From Streptomyces viridochromogenes (lineage in GTDB: Bacteria > Actinomycetota > Actinomycetes > Streptomycetales > Streptomycetaceae): a DNA stretch of 64,000 nucleotides. Position 1 is the stretch's first letter. Each line of letters starts with the position of its first letter. The notes under the pieces were generated by a model. That model saw only the letters and a program-made list of their open reading frames with translations. It did not search any database and was not told the DNA's origin. Where the stretch lies: NCBI RefSeq assembly GCF_001270495.1, contig NZ_LGUR01000140.1, positions 1 through 64,000 on the forward strand. Direction: 5' to 3'. Of the stretch, positions 26,311 through 38,478 are shown piece after piece. A program made the position numbers and the translations under genes.

Positions 26311-26850
26311 TCACGGAGAGTCCGCGGAGACGGTGTCGGCGACCAGCCGGGCGACCTGCTGAGGGGAGAGCGGGGCGGTGTCGATGACCTCGGCCTCGCG
26401 GCTCAGCCAGGGCAGGGCGTCCCGGTAGACGGTGCGATGGTCGAGGCGCCACTGGCGGGCGTCCGGGAACTTGGTGTTGGTCTCGCTGTCCGTCTCGATC
26501 CGCTCGGTGAGCGTGTCCGGGTCGGAGTGGAGTACGAAGTGGTGGACCGCGATGCCGTACTTCTCCAGGCCGGTGCGGATCTCCGTCCAGTACTGCTCGA
26601 CCAGCACCGTCTGCGGCACGACCAGCGCCCCGCCGAGGTGGCCGAGCAGTTGGGCACCGGTCTCCACCACCAGGTGGCGCCACGGCGGCCAGTCCTGGAA
26701 GTCACCCACTTGGGGGAGCTTCTCGACGTGTTGCAGCATGTAGCCGACCTGTTCGGCGTCAAAGATCGCCGCGTCCGGGACGAGGTCGACCAACTCGTTG
26801 GCGGTGGTCGTCTTGCCGGCGCCGAAGGTTCCGTTCAGCCAGATGATCAC
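26311..26850 (-). CDS. TmrB-like P-loop ATP-binding protein
   Basis: A 179-aa AAA/kinase-type protein. WLNGTFGAGKTTTANEL at residues 4-20 is the Walker A loop. The remainder (VEQYWTEIRTGLEKYGI, HHFVLHSDPDTLTERIE, a cluster of Arg/Asp near SETNTKFPDARQWR) resembles the ATP-binding tunicamycin-resistance protein TmrB and related small-molecule kinases. In Bacillus TmrB lowers tunicamycin sensitivity by binding it. Tunicamycin mimics UDP-GlcNAc, so proximity to a UDP-GlcNAc enzyme is suggestive, but not proof. No transmembrane segment. ATG at 26850. Confidence 0.75.
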   Translation of the reverse strand: MIIWLNGTFGAGKTTTANELVDLVPDAAIFDAEQVGYMLQHVEKLPQVGDFQDWPPWRHLVVETGAQLLGHLGGALVVPQTVLVEQYWTEIRTGLEKYGIAVHHFVLHSDPDTLTERIETDSETNTKFPDARQWRLDHRTVYRDALPWLSREAEVIDTAPLSPQQVARLVADTVSADSP

Positions 26851-26897
26851 CAGGTGAGCCTAGCCGCGCGGGCCTGACGCGGAGAGGGGATGGCCTG

Positions 26898-26937
26898 AAA
26901 AGGCCGGTCCGACGCCCGTAGCGTCGAACCGGCCTTT
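26898..26937. terminator. terminator hairpin downstream of argG
   Basis: AAAGGCCGGT-C-CGACGC pairs with GCGTCG-A-ACCGGCCTTT across a short loop (CCGTA); the arms cover 26898-26937. It lies between argG (stop at 27027) and the TmrB-like gene on the same strand. Confidence 0.75.
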
Positions 26938-26938
26938 C

Positions 26939-27013
26939 CGGTGGTCCATCACCCGGTGGTCCATCACCATGTGGTCCATCACCCTGAGGTCCGGCCCCTT
27001 GAGGTCCGTCCCC
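26939..27013. repeat. 15-bp tandem repeat, five units
   Basis: Five consecutive 15-bp units: three near-identical CG/AT + GTGGTCCATCACC (units at 26941, 26956, 26971) and two diverged GAGGTCC-G-CCCC units (26986, 27001). They lie between the argG stop and its terminator, that is, in the argG 3' untranslated region. Confidence 0.7.
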
Positions 27014-27026
27014 TCCGGGGGGCGAC

Positions 27027-28508
<1,482 letters not shown>

Positions 28509-28570
28509 TCATGCAAAGGGGGCATGTCGAAGCCCCCGGGCATGACCATCCGGGCCCCATGTATTAGAGT

Positions 28571-28588
28571 TATCTCGACATCGAGATA
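28571..28588. promoter_or_regulatory. perfect 18-bp palindrome in the argG/aconitase promoter
   Basis: TATCTCGACATCGAGATA is a perfect palindrome (8 + 2 + 8). In S. coelicolor the MarR-family regulator TamR is reported to bind the aconitase promoter and respond to trans-aconitate, citrate and isocitrate, and its sites are palindromes of this type. The sequence also matches the TTATCTC-N6-GAGAT pattern upstream of HTH-murA. Confidence 0.6.
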
Positions 28589-28663
28589 TCTGCCGAGGCG
28601 TACCGCAGCCGCACGCCGTCGCCGGTCTGGCAGTAAGGCATGCCTAACTTAGCCTTACCTTAG

Positions 28664-31447
<2,784 letters not shown>

Positions 31448-31479
31448 CGGTCAGGCCAGCGGTACCGCACGGTAGTCGA

Positions 31480-31512
31480 GGGCCGCATCCCCGGTGACGG
31501 GGGTGCGGCCCT
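31480..31512 (+). terminator. aconitase terminator
   Basis: GGGCCGCATCCCC (31480-31492) and GGGGTGCGGCCC form a 12-bp stem with one G-T pair and a short loop, 33 bp after the aconitase stop. Confidence 0.75.
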
Positions 31513-31603
31513 TCGCCGTGCCCGCGCCCGGGAAACCCCAGGTCATCACCCACCCTCAGGTGGAGCACAGGGCTCCCTCAGCGGACGCGGACAGAATCGG
31601 GAC

Positions 31604-31717
31604 ATGACCGCCACCGCCGGGTTGCGAACCGGACACGTCCGTAGGCCCGCACTGGAGTGGGTGCGCGCGGTGCGCGGCTTCGGGCACGCCGTCCGGCCGG
31701 TGGTGGGCGGGAGATGA
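31604..31717 (+). pseudogene. possible response-regulator C-terminal relic
   Basis: A 37-codon frame ending LEWVRAVRGFGHAVRP and a short tail has the shape of the last strand of an OmpR-type regulator (usually VRGVGY-LR). Its TGA overlaps the ATG of the sensor kinase as ATGA, the usual coupling in such pairs. Nothing upstream resembles the rest of a regulator, so this may be a decayed partner or chance similarity. Confidence 0.35.
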
Positions 31718-33309
31718 GCACCCCCACCGCCCGTAGGGCAACCGTCCGCAGGCCGACCGCCCGGCAGCCATGGGCGAGGCCGCGCACCCGCACCATGCGT
31801 ACCCGCCTGCTCGTCTTCGTCACCGCCACCCTCATCCTCGTCTGCGCCGCGATGGCGCTCACCACCGCCCTCGCCCAACGCGCCTACCTGATCGGCGACT
31901 TGGACGGCCGCGTCACCAACGCCGCCGCGCGCAGCCTGGACGGAGCCGCGCTCCACCCGGAGAACGACGACGACCTGGGCTTCCTCGACGGCAACGGTCA
32001 TCCCGCCGGCCTGCTCGCCGCCCGCCTCGACGAGGACGGCACGATCGTCGCCGCCGAGGTCGTGCGCGAGGGCGCGGCCCCGAAGGACCTCACCGCCCCG
32101 CAGCTCACCGCGCTGGCGGACATCGCACCCGACGGCACCCGGCACACCCGCACCGTCCCCGGCCTCGGCACCTACCGGGTCGCCGCGGTCGAGAGTGGCG
32201 GCATCCGGGTCCTCACCGGGCTGCCCATGGACGACGTCCAGCGCGTGATCGGCGGCCTGACCGTCGCCGGGGCCGCCGTCGCGGTGGCCGGCCTCCTCGT
32301 GGCGGGCTGCGTCTGCACGGTCGTCATACGACGCCAACTGCGCCCGCTCGGCCGGGTCGCCGCCACCGCCGCCGAGGTCTCCCGCGCGCCGCTCGACCGG
32401 GGCGAGGGCGTCGGCCTCACCCGTGTCCCGGCCCGGGACGCCGACCCCGACAGCGAGGCGGGTCAGGTCGGCGCCGCGCTCAACCGGATGATCGACCACG
32501 TCGAGTCCTCCCTCACCGCCCGCCGGCGCACCGAGGAACGCATGCGCCGCTTCCTCGCCGACGCCAGCCACGAACTGCGCACCCCCCTCGCCTCGATCTC
32601 CGGCTACGCCGAACTCATGAACCGCGACGCCGCCCGGATCGAGCCCGTGCTCGCCTGGCGCCGTGTCCGGGCCGAGTCGGCCCGGATGACCGGCCTGGTC
32701 GAGGACCTCCTCCTGCTGGCCCGGCTAGCCGAGGACAGGCCGTTGCACTCCACCGAGGTCGACCTCGCGGCACTGGTAGCGCGGGCGGTGCGGGACGCGC
32801 GGGTCGCGGGGGACGGGCATGACTGGCAACTCGAACTCCGCCCGGACGCCGCGCCACCGGTCCTCGGTGACGCGGTCCGGCTGCACCAGGTGGTGGCCAA
32901 CCTGCTGGCCAACGCACGGATGCACACACCCGCGGGCACACGGGTGGTCGCCTCGGTCACGTCGACCCCCTCCACCTGTGTCATCCAAGTCCGCGACGAC
33001 GGCCCCGGCATCCCGCCGGCCCTCCTCCCCGCGGTCTTCGAACCCTTCACCCGAGCCGACACGTCCCGCTCCCGCGCCGACGCCGGGTCGGGCGGCTCCG
33101 GGCTCGGGCTCGCCGTCGCCGCGGCGATCACGGAGGCGCACGGGGGACACATACGGGTGGACAGCGTGCCGGGCCGCACGGAGTTCACGATCGAACTCCC
33201 GGTGACGGAGGTGGAGTTGGGGACACGCACGGCTGCGGACGCCATGACCCGCGACACCGGTCAGTCCGGGTCCTTCGCCGCGGCCTCAGCCTCGGGCAGC
33301 GCCGGATAG
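31714..33309 (+). CDS. sensor histidine kinase
   Basis: A 531-aa membrane kinase. After a basic N-terminus, transmembrane segments are at about 29-53 (LLVFVTATLILVCAAMALTT) and 178-205 (GLTVAGAAVAVAGLLVAGCV), enclosing a periplasm-side sensor region of about 125 residues. HAMP follows, then HisKA with FLADASHELRTPLAS (phospho-acceptor H286) and HATPase_c with LLANARMHTP, DDGPGIPPALL and GSGLGLAVA. It appears orphan: no response regulator is adjacent apart from a possible relic upstream. ATG at 31714 follows GGGCGGGAG; MRTRLLVFV (ATG near 31795) is an alternative start. The 3' end overlaps the convergent ArsR-type gene by 49 bp. Confidence 0.88.
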   Translation: MSTPTARRATVRRPTARQPWARPRTRTMRTRLLVFVTATLILVCAAMALTTALAQRAYLIGDLDGRVTNAAARSLDGAALHPENDDDLGFLDGNGHPAGLLAARLDEDGTIVAAEVVREGAAPKDLTAPQLTALADIAPDGTRHTRTVPGLGTYRVAAVESGGIRVLTGLPMDDVQRVIGGLTVAGAAVAVAGLLVAGCVCTVVIRRQLRPLGRVAATAAEVSRAPLDRGEGVGLTRVPARDADPDSEAGQVGAALNRMIDHVESSLTARRRTEERMRRFLADASHELRTPLASISGYAELMNRDAARIEPVLAWRRVRAESARMTGLVEDLLLLARLAEDRPLHSTEVDLAALVARAVRDARVAGDGHDWQLELRPDAAPPVLGDAVRLHQVVANLLANARMHTPAGTRVVASVTSTPSTCVIQVRDDGPGIPPALLPAVFEPFTRADTSRSRADAGSGGSGLGLAVAAAITEAHGGHIRVDSVPGRTEFTIELPVTEVELGTRTAADAMTRDTGQSGSFAAASASGSAG

Positions 33310-33851
33310 TCGGTCGGGTAGAGCCCGGCCGCGAAGCCGTACACCACATCGCCTCCGCGCGGCAGTTGCGCGTAGTCGTTGGCGAGTTCCAGGACCCGGG
33401 CCCAGAACTCGCGGGCCTGCTCCCGTGGGATCCGTACGTGTCGCACGATCGAGGAAAGTTGATCCGCCTGGTGTGCGGCAGCCGATTCGGCCGCGGCCGT
33501 GGCGAGATCGTTGTTGCAGTACGGCGCGGCGTCCCCGTCGGTCGGGCCGACCGTGCCGACGCGGAAGATGCGCGCGGTGCGGCCGTAGTAGCGCTCGTCG
33601 ATGGCCCGCACCCGGCGGGTCCGCACGACCTTCAGCAGCCGGGCATCCGCCAGGGCGCTCACGTGGTGCGCGACCGTGCTCTTCGGGCGGCCGAGCGCGG
33701 CGGCCAGTTCGCTCACGGTCGCGGCGCGTTCGAGGAGCAGCTCAAGGATGGCGTTGCGCAGTGGGTTGGCCAGCGCGCGCAGCTGGGCCGGGGCTGTCAC
33801 ATCTGTGACGTCGGCAAGGTCGTAGTCGGGGAGGCGGGTATTGTTCGACAC
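33261..33851 (-). CDS. ArsR-type winged-helix regulator
   Basis: A 196-aa regulator. The winged helix at about 22-90 contains LRALANPLRNAILELLLERA, TVSELAAALGRPKSTVAHHV and a wing with TRRVRAIDERYYGRTAR. The C-terminal half (about 110-196) is helical and probably binds ligand or mediates dimerisation; no ArsR-type metal-binding Cys pair is obvious. GTG at 33851. It is divergent from the DLH-family hydrolase (58-bp gap) and likely controls it. Its 3' end overlaps the sensor-kinase gene. Confidence 0.82.
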   Translation of the reverse strand: MSNNTRLPDYDLADVTDVTAPAQLRALANPLRNAILELLLERAATVSELAAALGRPKSTVAHHVSALADARLLKVVRTRRVRAIDERYYGRTARIFRVGTVGPTDGDAAPYCNNDLATAAAESAAAHQADQLSSIVRHVRIPREQAREFWARVLELANDYAQLPRGGDVVYGFAAGLYPTDYPALPEAEAAAKDPD

Positions 33852-33909
33852 CTCTCGATTATTCTAGAGTTCCGGATCATTCGCTACCCACAGGGCAAGG
33901 GGTTCGGGC

Positions 33910-34482
33910 ATGACAGAGGTCGTACTGTTCCACCACTCGCAGGGGCTGACTCCCGGAGTCGCCGCTTTCGCCGACGAACTCCGCGCGGCCGGCCACACCG
34001 TCCACACGCCCGATCTCTTCGACGGGCGCACGTTCGGCTCCCTTGAGGAGGGCATGGGCTACGTCGAGCAGACCGGCTTCGGCGAGATCACCGAGCGCGG
34101 TGTCCGCGCGGCCGAACACCTGCCGCGGGACGCCGTTTACGTAGGCTTCTCACTCGGTGTGCTGCCCGCCCAGAAGCTGGCGCAGACACGTCCGGGCGCG
34201 CGGGGCGCGCTCCTGTTCCACGCCTGCATCCCCGTGTCGGAGTTCGGAGCGGCTTGGCCGCACGGTGTGCCGGTGCAGGTCCACGCGATGGAGGCCGATC
34301 CGTACTTCGCCGAGGACATCGATGCTGCCCACGCGCTCGTCTCCGACTGCGCCGCCGCGGAGATGTTCCTGTATCCCGGAGACCAGCACCTCTTCGCGGA
34401 CGACTCGCTGCCTTCGTACGACCCGGACGCCGCCAAGCTCCTGACCCGGCGGGCGATCGAGTTCCTGGGCTCGCGCTGCTGA
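33910..34482 (+). CDS. dienelactone hydrolase family protein
   Basis: A 190-aa alpha/beta hydrolase with the DLH fold: EVVLFHHSQGLTPGV at the N-terminus, the nucleophile elbow GFSLGV (Ser instead of the Cys of true dienelactone hydrolases, near residue 80), VHAMEADPYFAEDID (acid) and YPGDQHLFAD (catalytic His). It may hydrolyse an ester or thioester, substrate unknown. ATG at 33910; divergent ArsR-type neighbour suggests inducible expression. Confidence 0.82.
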   Translation: MTEVVLFHHSQGLTPGVAAFADELRAAGHTVHTPDLFDGRTFGSLEEGMGYVEQTGFGEITERGVRAAEHLPRDAVYVGFSLGVLPAQKLAQTRPGARGALLFHACIPVSEFGAAWPHGVPVQVHAMEADPYFAEDIDAAHALVSDCAAAEMFLYPGDQHLFADDSLPSYDPDAAKLLTRRAIEFLGSRC

Positions 34483-34830
34483 AGAACACCACGGGGTACC
34501 AGACGGGCGGCGACGGCCGGGACGAGGTGTACACCACCCTGCTCCGGGTGGACCCGGAGACCGGCACCGCCACCCGCGTCCCCCTGACGGGCACCCCCGC
34601 AGGGCACGCCCACCGTGCTCGACGGGACCGCGTACTTCGTCCGCCCCGACGGAACGGTCACCGACCACGCCCAAGCTGGACGCCCCGGGCACGTCGACGG
34701 AGTAGACGATCCCCAGCGCCCTCCTCGTCAAGGACGCGATCGTGGCCGTCGCGGGCGACACGGCGTTCTCGGTGAGCCCGGCCCGGGACGCGGCGGGGAG
34801 GGGGGCGTCGGCGACGACATCGGTGGGCTG
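34483..34830 (+). pseudogene. decayed beta-propeller-type protein
   Basis: Successive frames carry parts of one repeat protein: GYQTGGDGRDEVYTTLLRVD and PETGTATRVPLTGTP in one frame, then PTVLDGTAYFVRPDGTVTD in the next, then SALLVKDAIVAVAGDTAFSV in the third. These resemble blades of a PQQ-like/secreted beta-propeller. Frameshifts and stops show the gene is dead. The original function cannot be stated. Confidence 0.5.
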
Positions 34831-34838
34831 ACGACCCC

Positions 34839-34932
34839 GGCGTACCCGTCGAACCGCCCCCCAGGCGTACCAGCCAAGCAGCCCCTGGCGCACTCGCCAA
34901 GCCGTCCCCGGCGTACCCGCCAAGCCGCCCCC
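34839..34932. repeat. imperfect 24-bp tandem repeat, four units
   Basis: Four imperfect units of the type GGCGTACCCGCCAAGCCGCC follow one another (34839, about 34863, 34887 and 34910). Such arrays occur in Streptomyces intergenic DNA; no protein-coding role is apparent. Confidence 0.5.
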
Positions 34933-35014
34933 GGCACATCCGCGCACCCCGTACGCCCCGCGTCACGGCCGTTTACAACTGCGCCGCATGCCGCTACCTT
35001 CCGCAGAAGGTGGG

Positions 35015-35030
35015 GTGGGAGCGCTCCCAC
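35015..35030. promoter_or_regulatory. CebR box
   Basis: GTGGGAGCGCTCCCAC is a perfect 16-bp palindrome containing the 14-bp TGGGAGCGCTCCCA operator of the cellobiose-responsive LacI-family repressor CebR in Streptomyces. It lies about 120 bp upstream of the LPMO start, so expression should be induced by cellulose breakdown products. Confidence 0.9.
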
Positions 35031-35150
35031 ACGGCCGGACCGGAACCCGTCCGCGTGCCGCCCCCGCCCCACGGCAATCTCACGCTCACCCGCACGACAA
35101 CCTCACCCACACCCGAACGGCCCGTACCTCAAGGAACGGACTGGAATGTC

Positions 35151-36215
35151 ATGATCCTGACAAGATTATCGAGGGTGTCACGCCCCAGAGCCCTCCTCCT
35201 GGTCCTGGTCTCCCTGCTCGCCACCATCCCCGCCGTGGGCCTCGTCGTCACCGCGGGCGGCCAGGCGGAGGCCCACGGCACCCCCATGAAGCCCGGCAGC
35301 CGTACCTTCCTGTGCTGGCAGGACGGCCTCACCGACACCGGTGAGATCAAGCCGGTCAACCCGGCCTGCAGGGCGGCCCAACAGGTCAGCGGCACGACCC
35401 CGTTCTACAACTGGTTCTCGGTGCTCCGCTCCGACGGCGCCGGCCGCACCCGCGGCTTCGTGCCCGACGGCGAGCTGTGCAGCGGCGGCAACACCAACTT
35501 CACCGGATTCAACGCGCCGCGCGACGACTGGCCGCTCACCCACCTCACCTCGGGCGCGACAGTCGACTTCTCCTACAACGCCTGGGCCGCGCACCCGGGT
35601 TGGTTCCACGTCTACATCACCAAGGACGGCTTCGACCCGAAGCAGCCCCTCACCTGGGACGACATGGAGGAGCGGCCCTTCCTCTCGGTCGACCACCCGC
35701 CCCTCAACGGCTCCCCGGGCACGGTCGAGGCCAACTACTCCTGGACCGGGCAGCTTCCGGCGAACAAGTCGGGCCGCCACATCGTCTACATGGTCTGGCA
35801 GCGCTCGGACAGCGCGGAGACCTTCTACTCCTGCTCCGACATCGTCTTCGACGGCGGCAACGGCGAGGTCACCGGCATCAAGGAGCCCGGCAACCCGACC
35901 GACCCGGTGCCCGGCGAGTGCTCCGCCACCCGCCGCACGACCGGCAACTGGTCCGGCGGTTACCAGTCCGAGGTGACCGTCACCAACTCCGGCGACGTCC
36001 CGATGCTCGGCTGGATGGTCGACTGGACGCTCCCCACCGGCCAGAAGGTCGAGAGCCTCTGGAGCGGCAGCGCGACCTACACCGGTCAGAACGTCATGGT
36101 CCACAACGCCGACTGGAACGGCTCTCTCGATCCGGGGGAGAGCACGACCTTCGGCTACGTCGTCTCCGGCTCCGGCGGCGACAGTACGACGACCCTGCCC
36201 TGCCGGGTGGGCTGA
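35151..36215 (+). CDS. AA10 lytic polysaccharide monooxygenase with CBM2
   Basis: A 354-aa secreted copper enzyme that oxidatively cleaves crystalline polysaccharide. A signal peptide (ALLLVLVSLLATIPAVGLVV core) is cleaved after AEA, exposing H42 as the N-terminal His of the copper brace; H148 (AWAAHPGWF) is the second ligand. The AA10 domain covers about 42-255, followed by a short linker (EPGNPTDPVPGE) and a family 2 carbohydrate-binding module (CSATRRTTGNWSGGYQSEV to the C-terminal Cys pair). Sequence features resemble cellulose-active Streptomyces AA10 enzymes such as CelS2 rather than chitin-active CHB. A perfect CebR box upstream supports cellulose. ATG at 35151 gives a normal signal peptide. 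Confidence 0.93.
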   Translation: MILTRLSRVSRPRALLLVLVSLLATIPAVGLVVTAGGQAEAHGTPMKPGSRTFLCWQDGLTDTGEIKPVNPACRAAQQVSGTTPFYNWFSVLRSDGAGRTRGFVPDGELCSGGNTNFTGFNAPRDDWPLTHLTSGATVDFSYNAWAAHPGWFHVYITKDGFDPKQPLTWDDMEERPFLSVDHPPLNGSPGTVEANYSWTGQLPANKSGRHIVYMVWQRSDSAETFYSCSDIVFDGGNGEVTGIKEPGNPTDPVPGECSATRRTTGNWSGGYQSEVTVTNSGDVPMLGWMVDWTLPTGQKVESLWSGSATYTGQNVMVHNADWNGSLDPGESTTFGYVVSGSGGDSTTTLPCRVG

Positions 36216-36228
36216 ACCACTGCTCCAC

Positions 36229-36269
36229 GCGGACCCGGTGGGCGCCGAGCCGCCGTCCACCGGGTCCGC
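36229..36269. terminator. convergent terminator hairpin
   Basis: GCGGACCCGGTGG (36229-36241) pairs perfectly with CCACCGGGTCCGC (36257-36269), a 13-bp stem between the LPMO and the convergent CE7 gene. Confidence 0.7.
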
Positions 36270-36297
36270 GACCCGGTCGCCGCCGCGGCCGTCGCGT

Positions 36298-37302
36298 TCA
36301 CGTCGACCGCGGTCCTGACTCCAACACCCCGCCCAGCCAGTCCAGTTGGCGGCGCACATGCACCGCGTCCCCGCCCTCATGGCCGTTGAACGGATACGGG
36401 CGGATCTCCCTGCGCGGGTCGGCGCCCGACAGCTCCGCATAGTGGTTGAAGGCGCCGTACGCCCCGCTCGGCGGGCACACCGTGTCGCGCAGGCCGACCC
36501 CGAAGTGGGCCGGGGCATGGGCGCGGCGGGCGAAGGAGATCCCCTCCATGTAGGCGAGCGTGGCATAGGCGGCCCGCTCGGCGTCCCGGTGCACCGAGAG
36601 GTACGCGGTGATCTCGCCGTACGGTGACGCGTCGGTGAGGTCGAGTGCGCGGCGGATGCCGCACAGGAACGGGGCGGTGACCAGGAGCGCGGCCAGGTCG
36701 GGGACGAGTCCCGCGACGGCCAGCGCGAGTCCGCCGCCCTGGCTGTTGCCGACGGCCGTGACCCGGGTGCCGTCCACGCCCGGCAGGGCGCGCACCGCCG
36801 CCACCGCGCGTACCGCGTCCGTGATCAGGCGCCGGTAGTGGTAGTCCCGTGGGGACAGCAGGCCGCGTGCCGCCGGGCCCGGGCCGCCCGGCGCCGTGGC
36901 GTGCGGGTCCGGGGTGGCGCCGCCGTTGCCGTACTGGTCGCCCTGGCCCCGGTTGTCCATCAGCAGATGTGCGTACCCGGCGTTCACCCAGGTCAGCCGC
37001 TCGTGCGGAAGACCGCGGCCCCGGCCGTAGCCGACGTACTCGACGACGGCGGGCAGCGGCTCGCGCACCCCGGCCGGTCTGCTGAACCAGGCCCGCACCG
37101 GGTCGCCGCCGAACCCCCGGAAGGTCACGTCCCAGGTCTCGGTGAGGCGCAGGCCCGTCTCCGCCGGGTCCGCCGACACCAACACCTCGTGCTGGGCCGC
37201 CTCCTTGAGGGTGTCGCGCCAGAACTCGTCGAAGTCGGGCGGCTCCTCGAGGTCCGGGCGGTAGCGCTCCAGGTCCGGCAACGGCAGGTCGAACGCGGGC
37301 AA
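36298..37302 (-). CDS. CE7 acetylxylan esterase / cephalosporin-C deacetylase
   Basis: A 334-aa alpha/beta hydrolase of carbohydrate esterase family 7. Family signatures are DVTFRGFGGDPVRAWFSRP, MDNRGQGDQYG (RGQ motif near 118-120), the nucleophile elbow GNSQGG with S187, and C-terminal LRDTVCPPSG (Asp) and YPFNGHEGG (His). It has no signal peptide, so it would deacetylate imported xylo-oligosaccharides in the cytoplasm. It is divergent from the oligosaccharide ABC transporter, which fits that role. An imperfect CGAAAC-ATTC site lies near 37331-37345. Confidence 0.88.
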   Translation of the reverse strand: MPAFDLPLPDLERYRPDLEEPPDFDEFWRDTLKEAAQHEVLVSADPAETGLRLTETWDVTFRGFGGDPVRAWFSRPAGVREPLPAVVEYVGYGRGRGLPHERLTWVNAGYAHLLMDNRGQGDQYGNGGATPDPHATAPGGPGPAARGLLSPRDYHYRRLITDAVRAVAAVRALPGVDGTRVTAVGNSQGGGLALAVAGLVPDLAALLVTAPFLCGIRRALDLTDASPYGEITAYLSVHRDAERAAYATLAYMEGISFARRAHAPAHFGVGLRDTVCPPSGAYGAFNHYAELSGADPRREIRPYPFNGHEGGDAVHVRRQLDWLGGVLESGPRST

Positions 37303-37485
37303 CGGTGCCTCCGATTGTTGCGTCTCGACGTCAGAATGTTTCGTAGCCTCTGGCTCGTCCCGGTCCCAGCCTCCTCAACTGACCATCCCTGCCAGCCCCA
37401 TTGACAGCCATTACACCCGCCCCTAACCTCGCCGCAAAGTTGCCGGTACGACTCCGAAACTTTCGGTGCACCGGGAGGCCACTGC
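37303..37485. promoter_or_regulatory. divergent promoter, CE7 / transporter operon
   Basis: A 183-bp control region. It contains CCGAAA-C-TTTCGG at 37454-37466 and the weaker CGAAACATTC (minus strand) near 37336. GGGAGG before the transporter start is at about 37472-37477. Confidence 0.5.
37454..37466. promoter_or_regulatory. GAAA-N-TTTC operator
   Basis: CCGAAACTTTCGG is a perfect inverted repeat around a central C. CGAAA-N-TTTCG sites are described upstream of xylanase and bxlE-type genes in Streptomyces, where LacI-type repressors such as BxlR act. Here it lies about 20 bp before the first transporter gene, suggesting induction by xylo-oligosaccharides. Confidence 0.65.
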
Positions 37486-38478
37486 ATGAGCACCTCCACC
37501 AGATCGGCTCCACCGCCCGGTACCCAGGAGCCGCCGCCGACCAAGGCTCCACCCCGCCGCGGGCGGCGGAGGACGCGCACCGGATGGCGACGGGCCCTGC
37601 GCCGGGACTGGCAGTTGTACTCGCTCGCCGTACTGCCGTTGCTGTTCTTCCTCGTCTTCCGCTATCTGCCGATGATCGGCAACGTGATCGCCTTCCGGCG
37701 CTTCGAACCGGGCGGCTCGATCTTCGGCGAGCAGTGGGTGGGCCTGCGCTATGTCGAGATGTTCCTCAGCGACCCCACCTTCTGGCAGGTGTTCCGCAAC
37801 ACCCTGTGGCTCGGCGGACTCACGCTCGTCTTCTGCTTCCCGATCCCGATCGTGCTCGCCCTGCTGCTCAACGAGGTGCGCCGGCGTTCGCTGAAACGGT
37901 TCGTGCAGTCGGTGTCGTATCTGCCGCACTTCCTGTCGATCGTCATCGTCGCGGGCATCACGATGCAGATGCTCGCCACGGACGGCCCGATCAACCACGC
38001 GCTGGGCTGGTTCGGCCATGAGCCGATCCGGTTCATCCAGGAACCCGAGTGGTTCCGCACCGTCTACGTCGGTTCCGAGATCTGGCAGACCGCCGGCTGG
38101 GGCACGATCCTCTACCTGGCCGCGCTCACCACCATCGACGAGGACCTCTACGAGGCCGCCCGCATCGACGGCGCCAACCGCTGGCAGCAGATCTGGCACG
38201 TCACCCTGCCCGGCATCCGCCCTACCATGATCACGCTGCTGATCCTCAATGTCGGCACCTTCCTGGCCGTCGGCTTCGAGAAGGTCCTGCTGCTCTACAA
38301 CCCGCTGACGTACCCGACCTCCGACGTGATCTCCACGTACGTCTACCGGACCGGTGTGGAGTCCAACAGCTTCAGCTACGCCGCCGCCATCGGCCTGTTC
38401 GAGGCGATCATCGGCCTGGTCCTGATCATGTCCGCCAACCAGCTCTCGCGCCGCACAGTGGGGACCAGCCTGTGGTGA
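37486..38478 (+). CDS. oligosaccharide ABC transporter permease, LplB type
   Basis: A 330-aa inner-membrane permease of the carbohydrate uptake-1 family. A basic Pro/Arg-rich N-terminal tail (about 40 residues) precedes six predicted membrane helices; the EAA loop is in YEAARIDGANRWQQIWHVTLPGI, which contacts the ATPase. It is of the LplB group, found with YtcP- and LplA-type partners. ATG at 37486. The next permease starts inside its stop codon region (GTGA). No ATPase gene is in the cluster, so a shared MsiK-type ATPase is expected. Confidence 0.9.
   Translation: MSTSTRSAPPPGTQEPPPTKAPPRRGRRRTRTGWRRALRRDWQLYSLAVLPLLFFLVFRYLPMIGNVIAFRRFEPGGSIFGEQWVGLRYVEMFLSDPTFWQVFRNTLWLGGLTLVFCFPIPIVLALLLNEVRRRSLKRFVQSVSYLPHFLSIVIVAGITMQMLATDGPINHALGWFGHEPIRFIQEPEWFRTVYVGSEIWQTAGWGTILYLAALTTIDEDLYEAARIDGANRWQQIWHVTLPGIRPTMITLLILNVGTFLAVGFEKVLLLYNPLTYPTSDVISTYVYRTGVESNSFSYAAAIGLFEAIIGLVLIMSANQLSRRTVGTSLW

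Noticed and set aside
26939..27013. CRISPR array
   Set aside because: Units of 15 bp are contiguous with no spacers and no cas genes are present.
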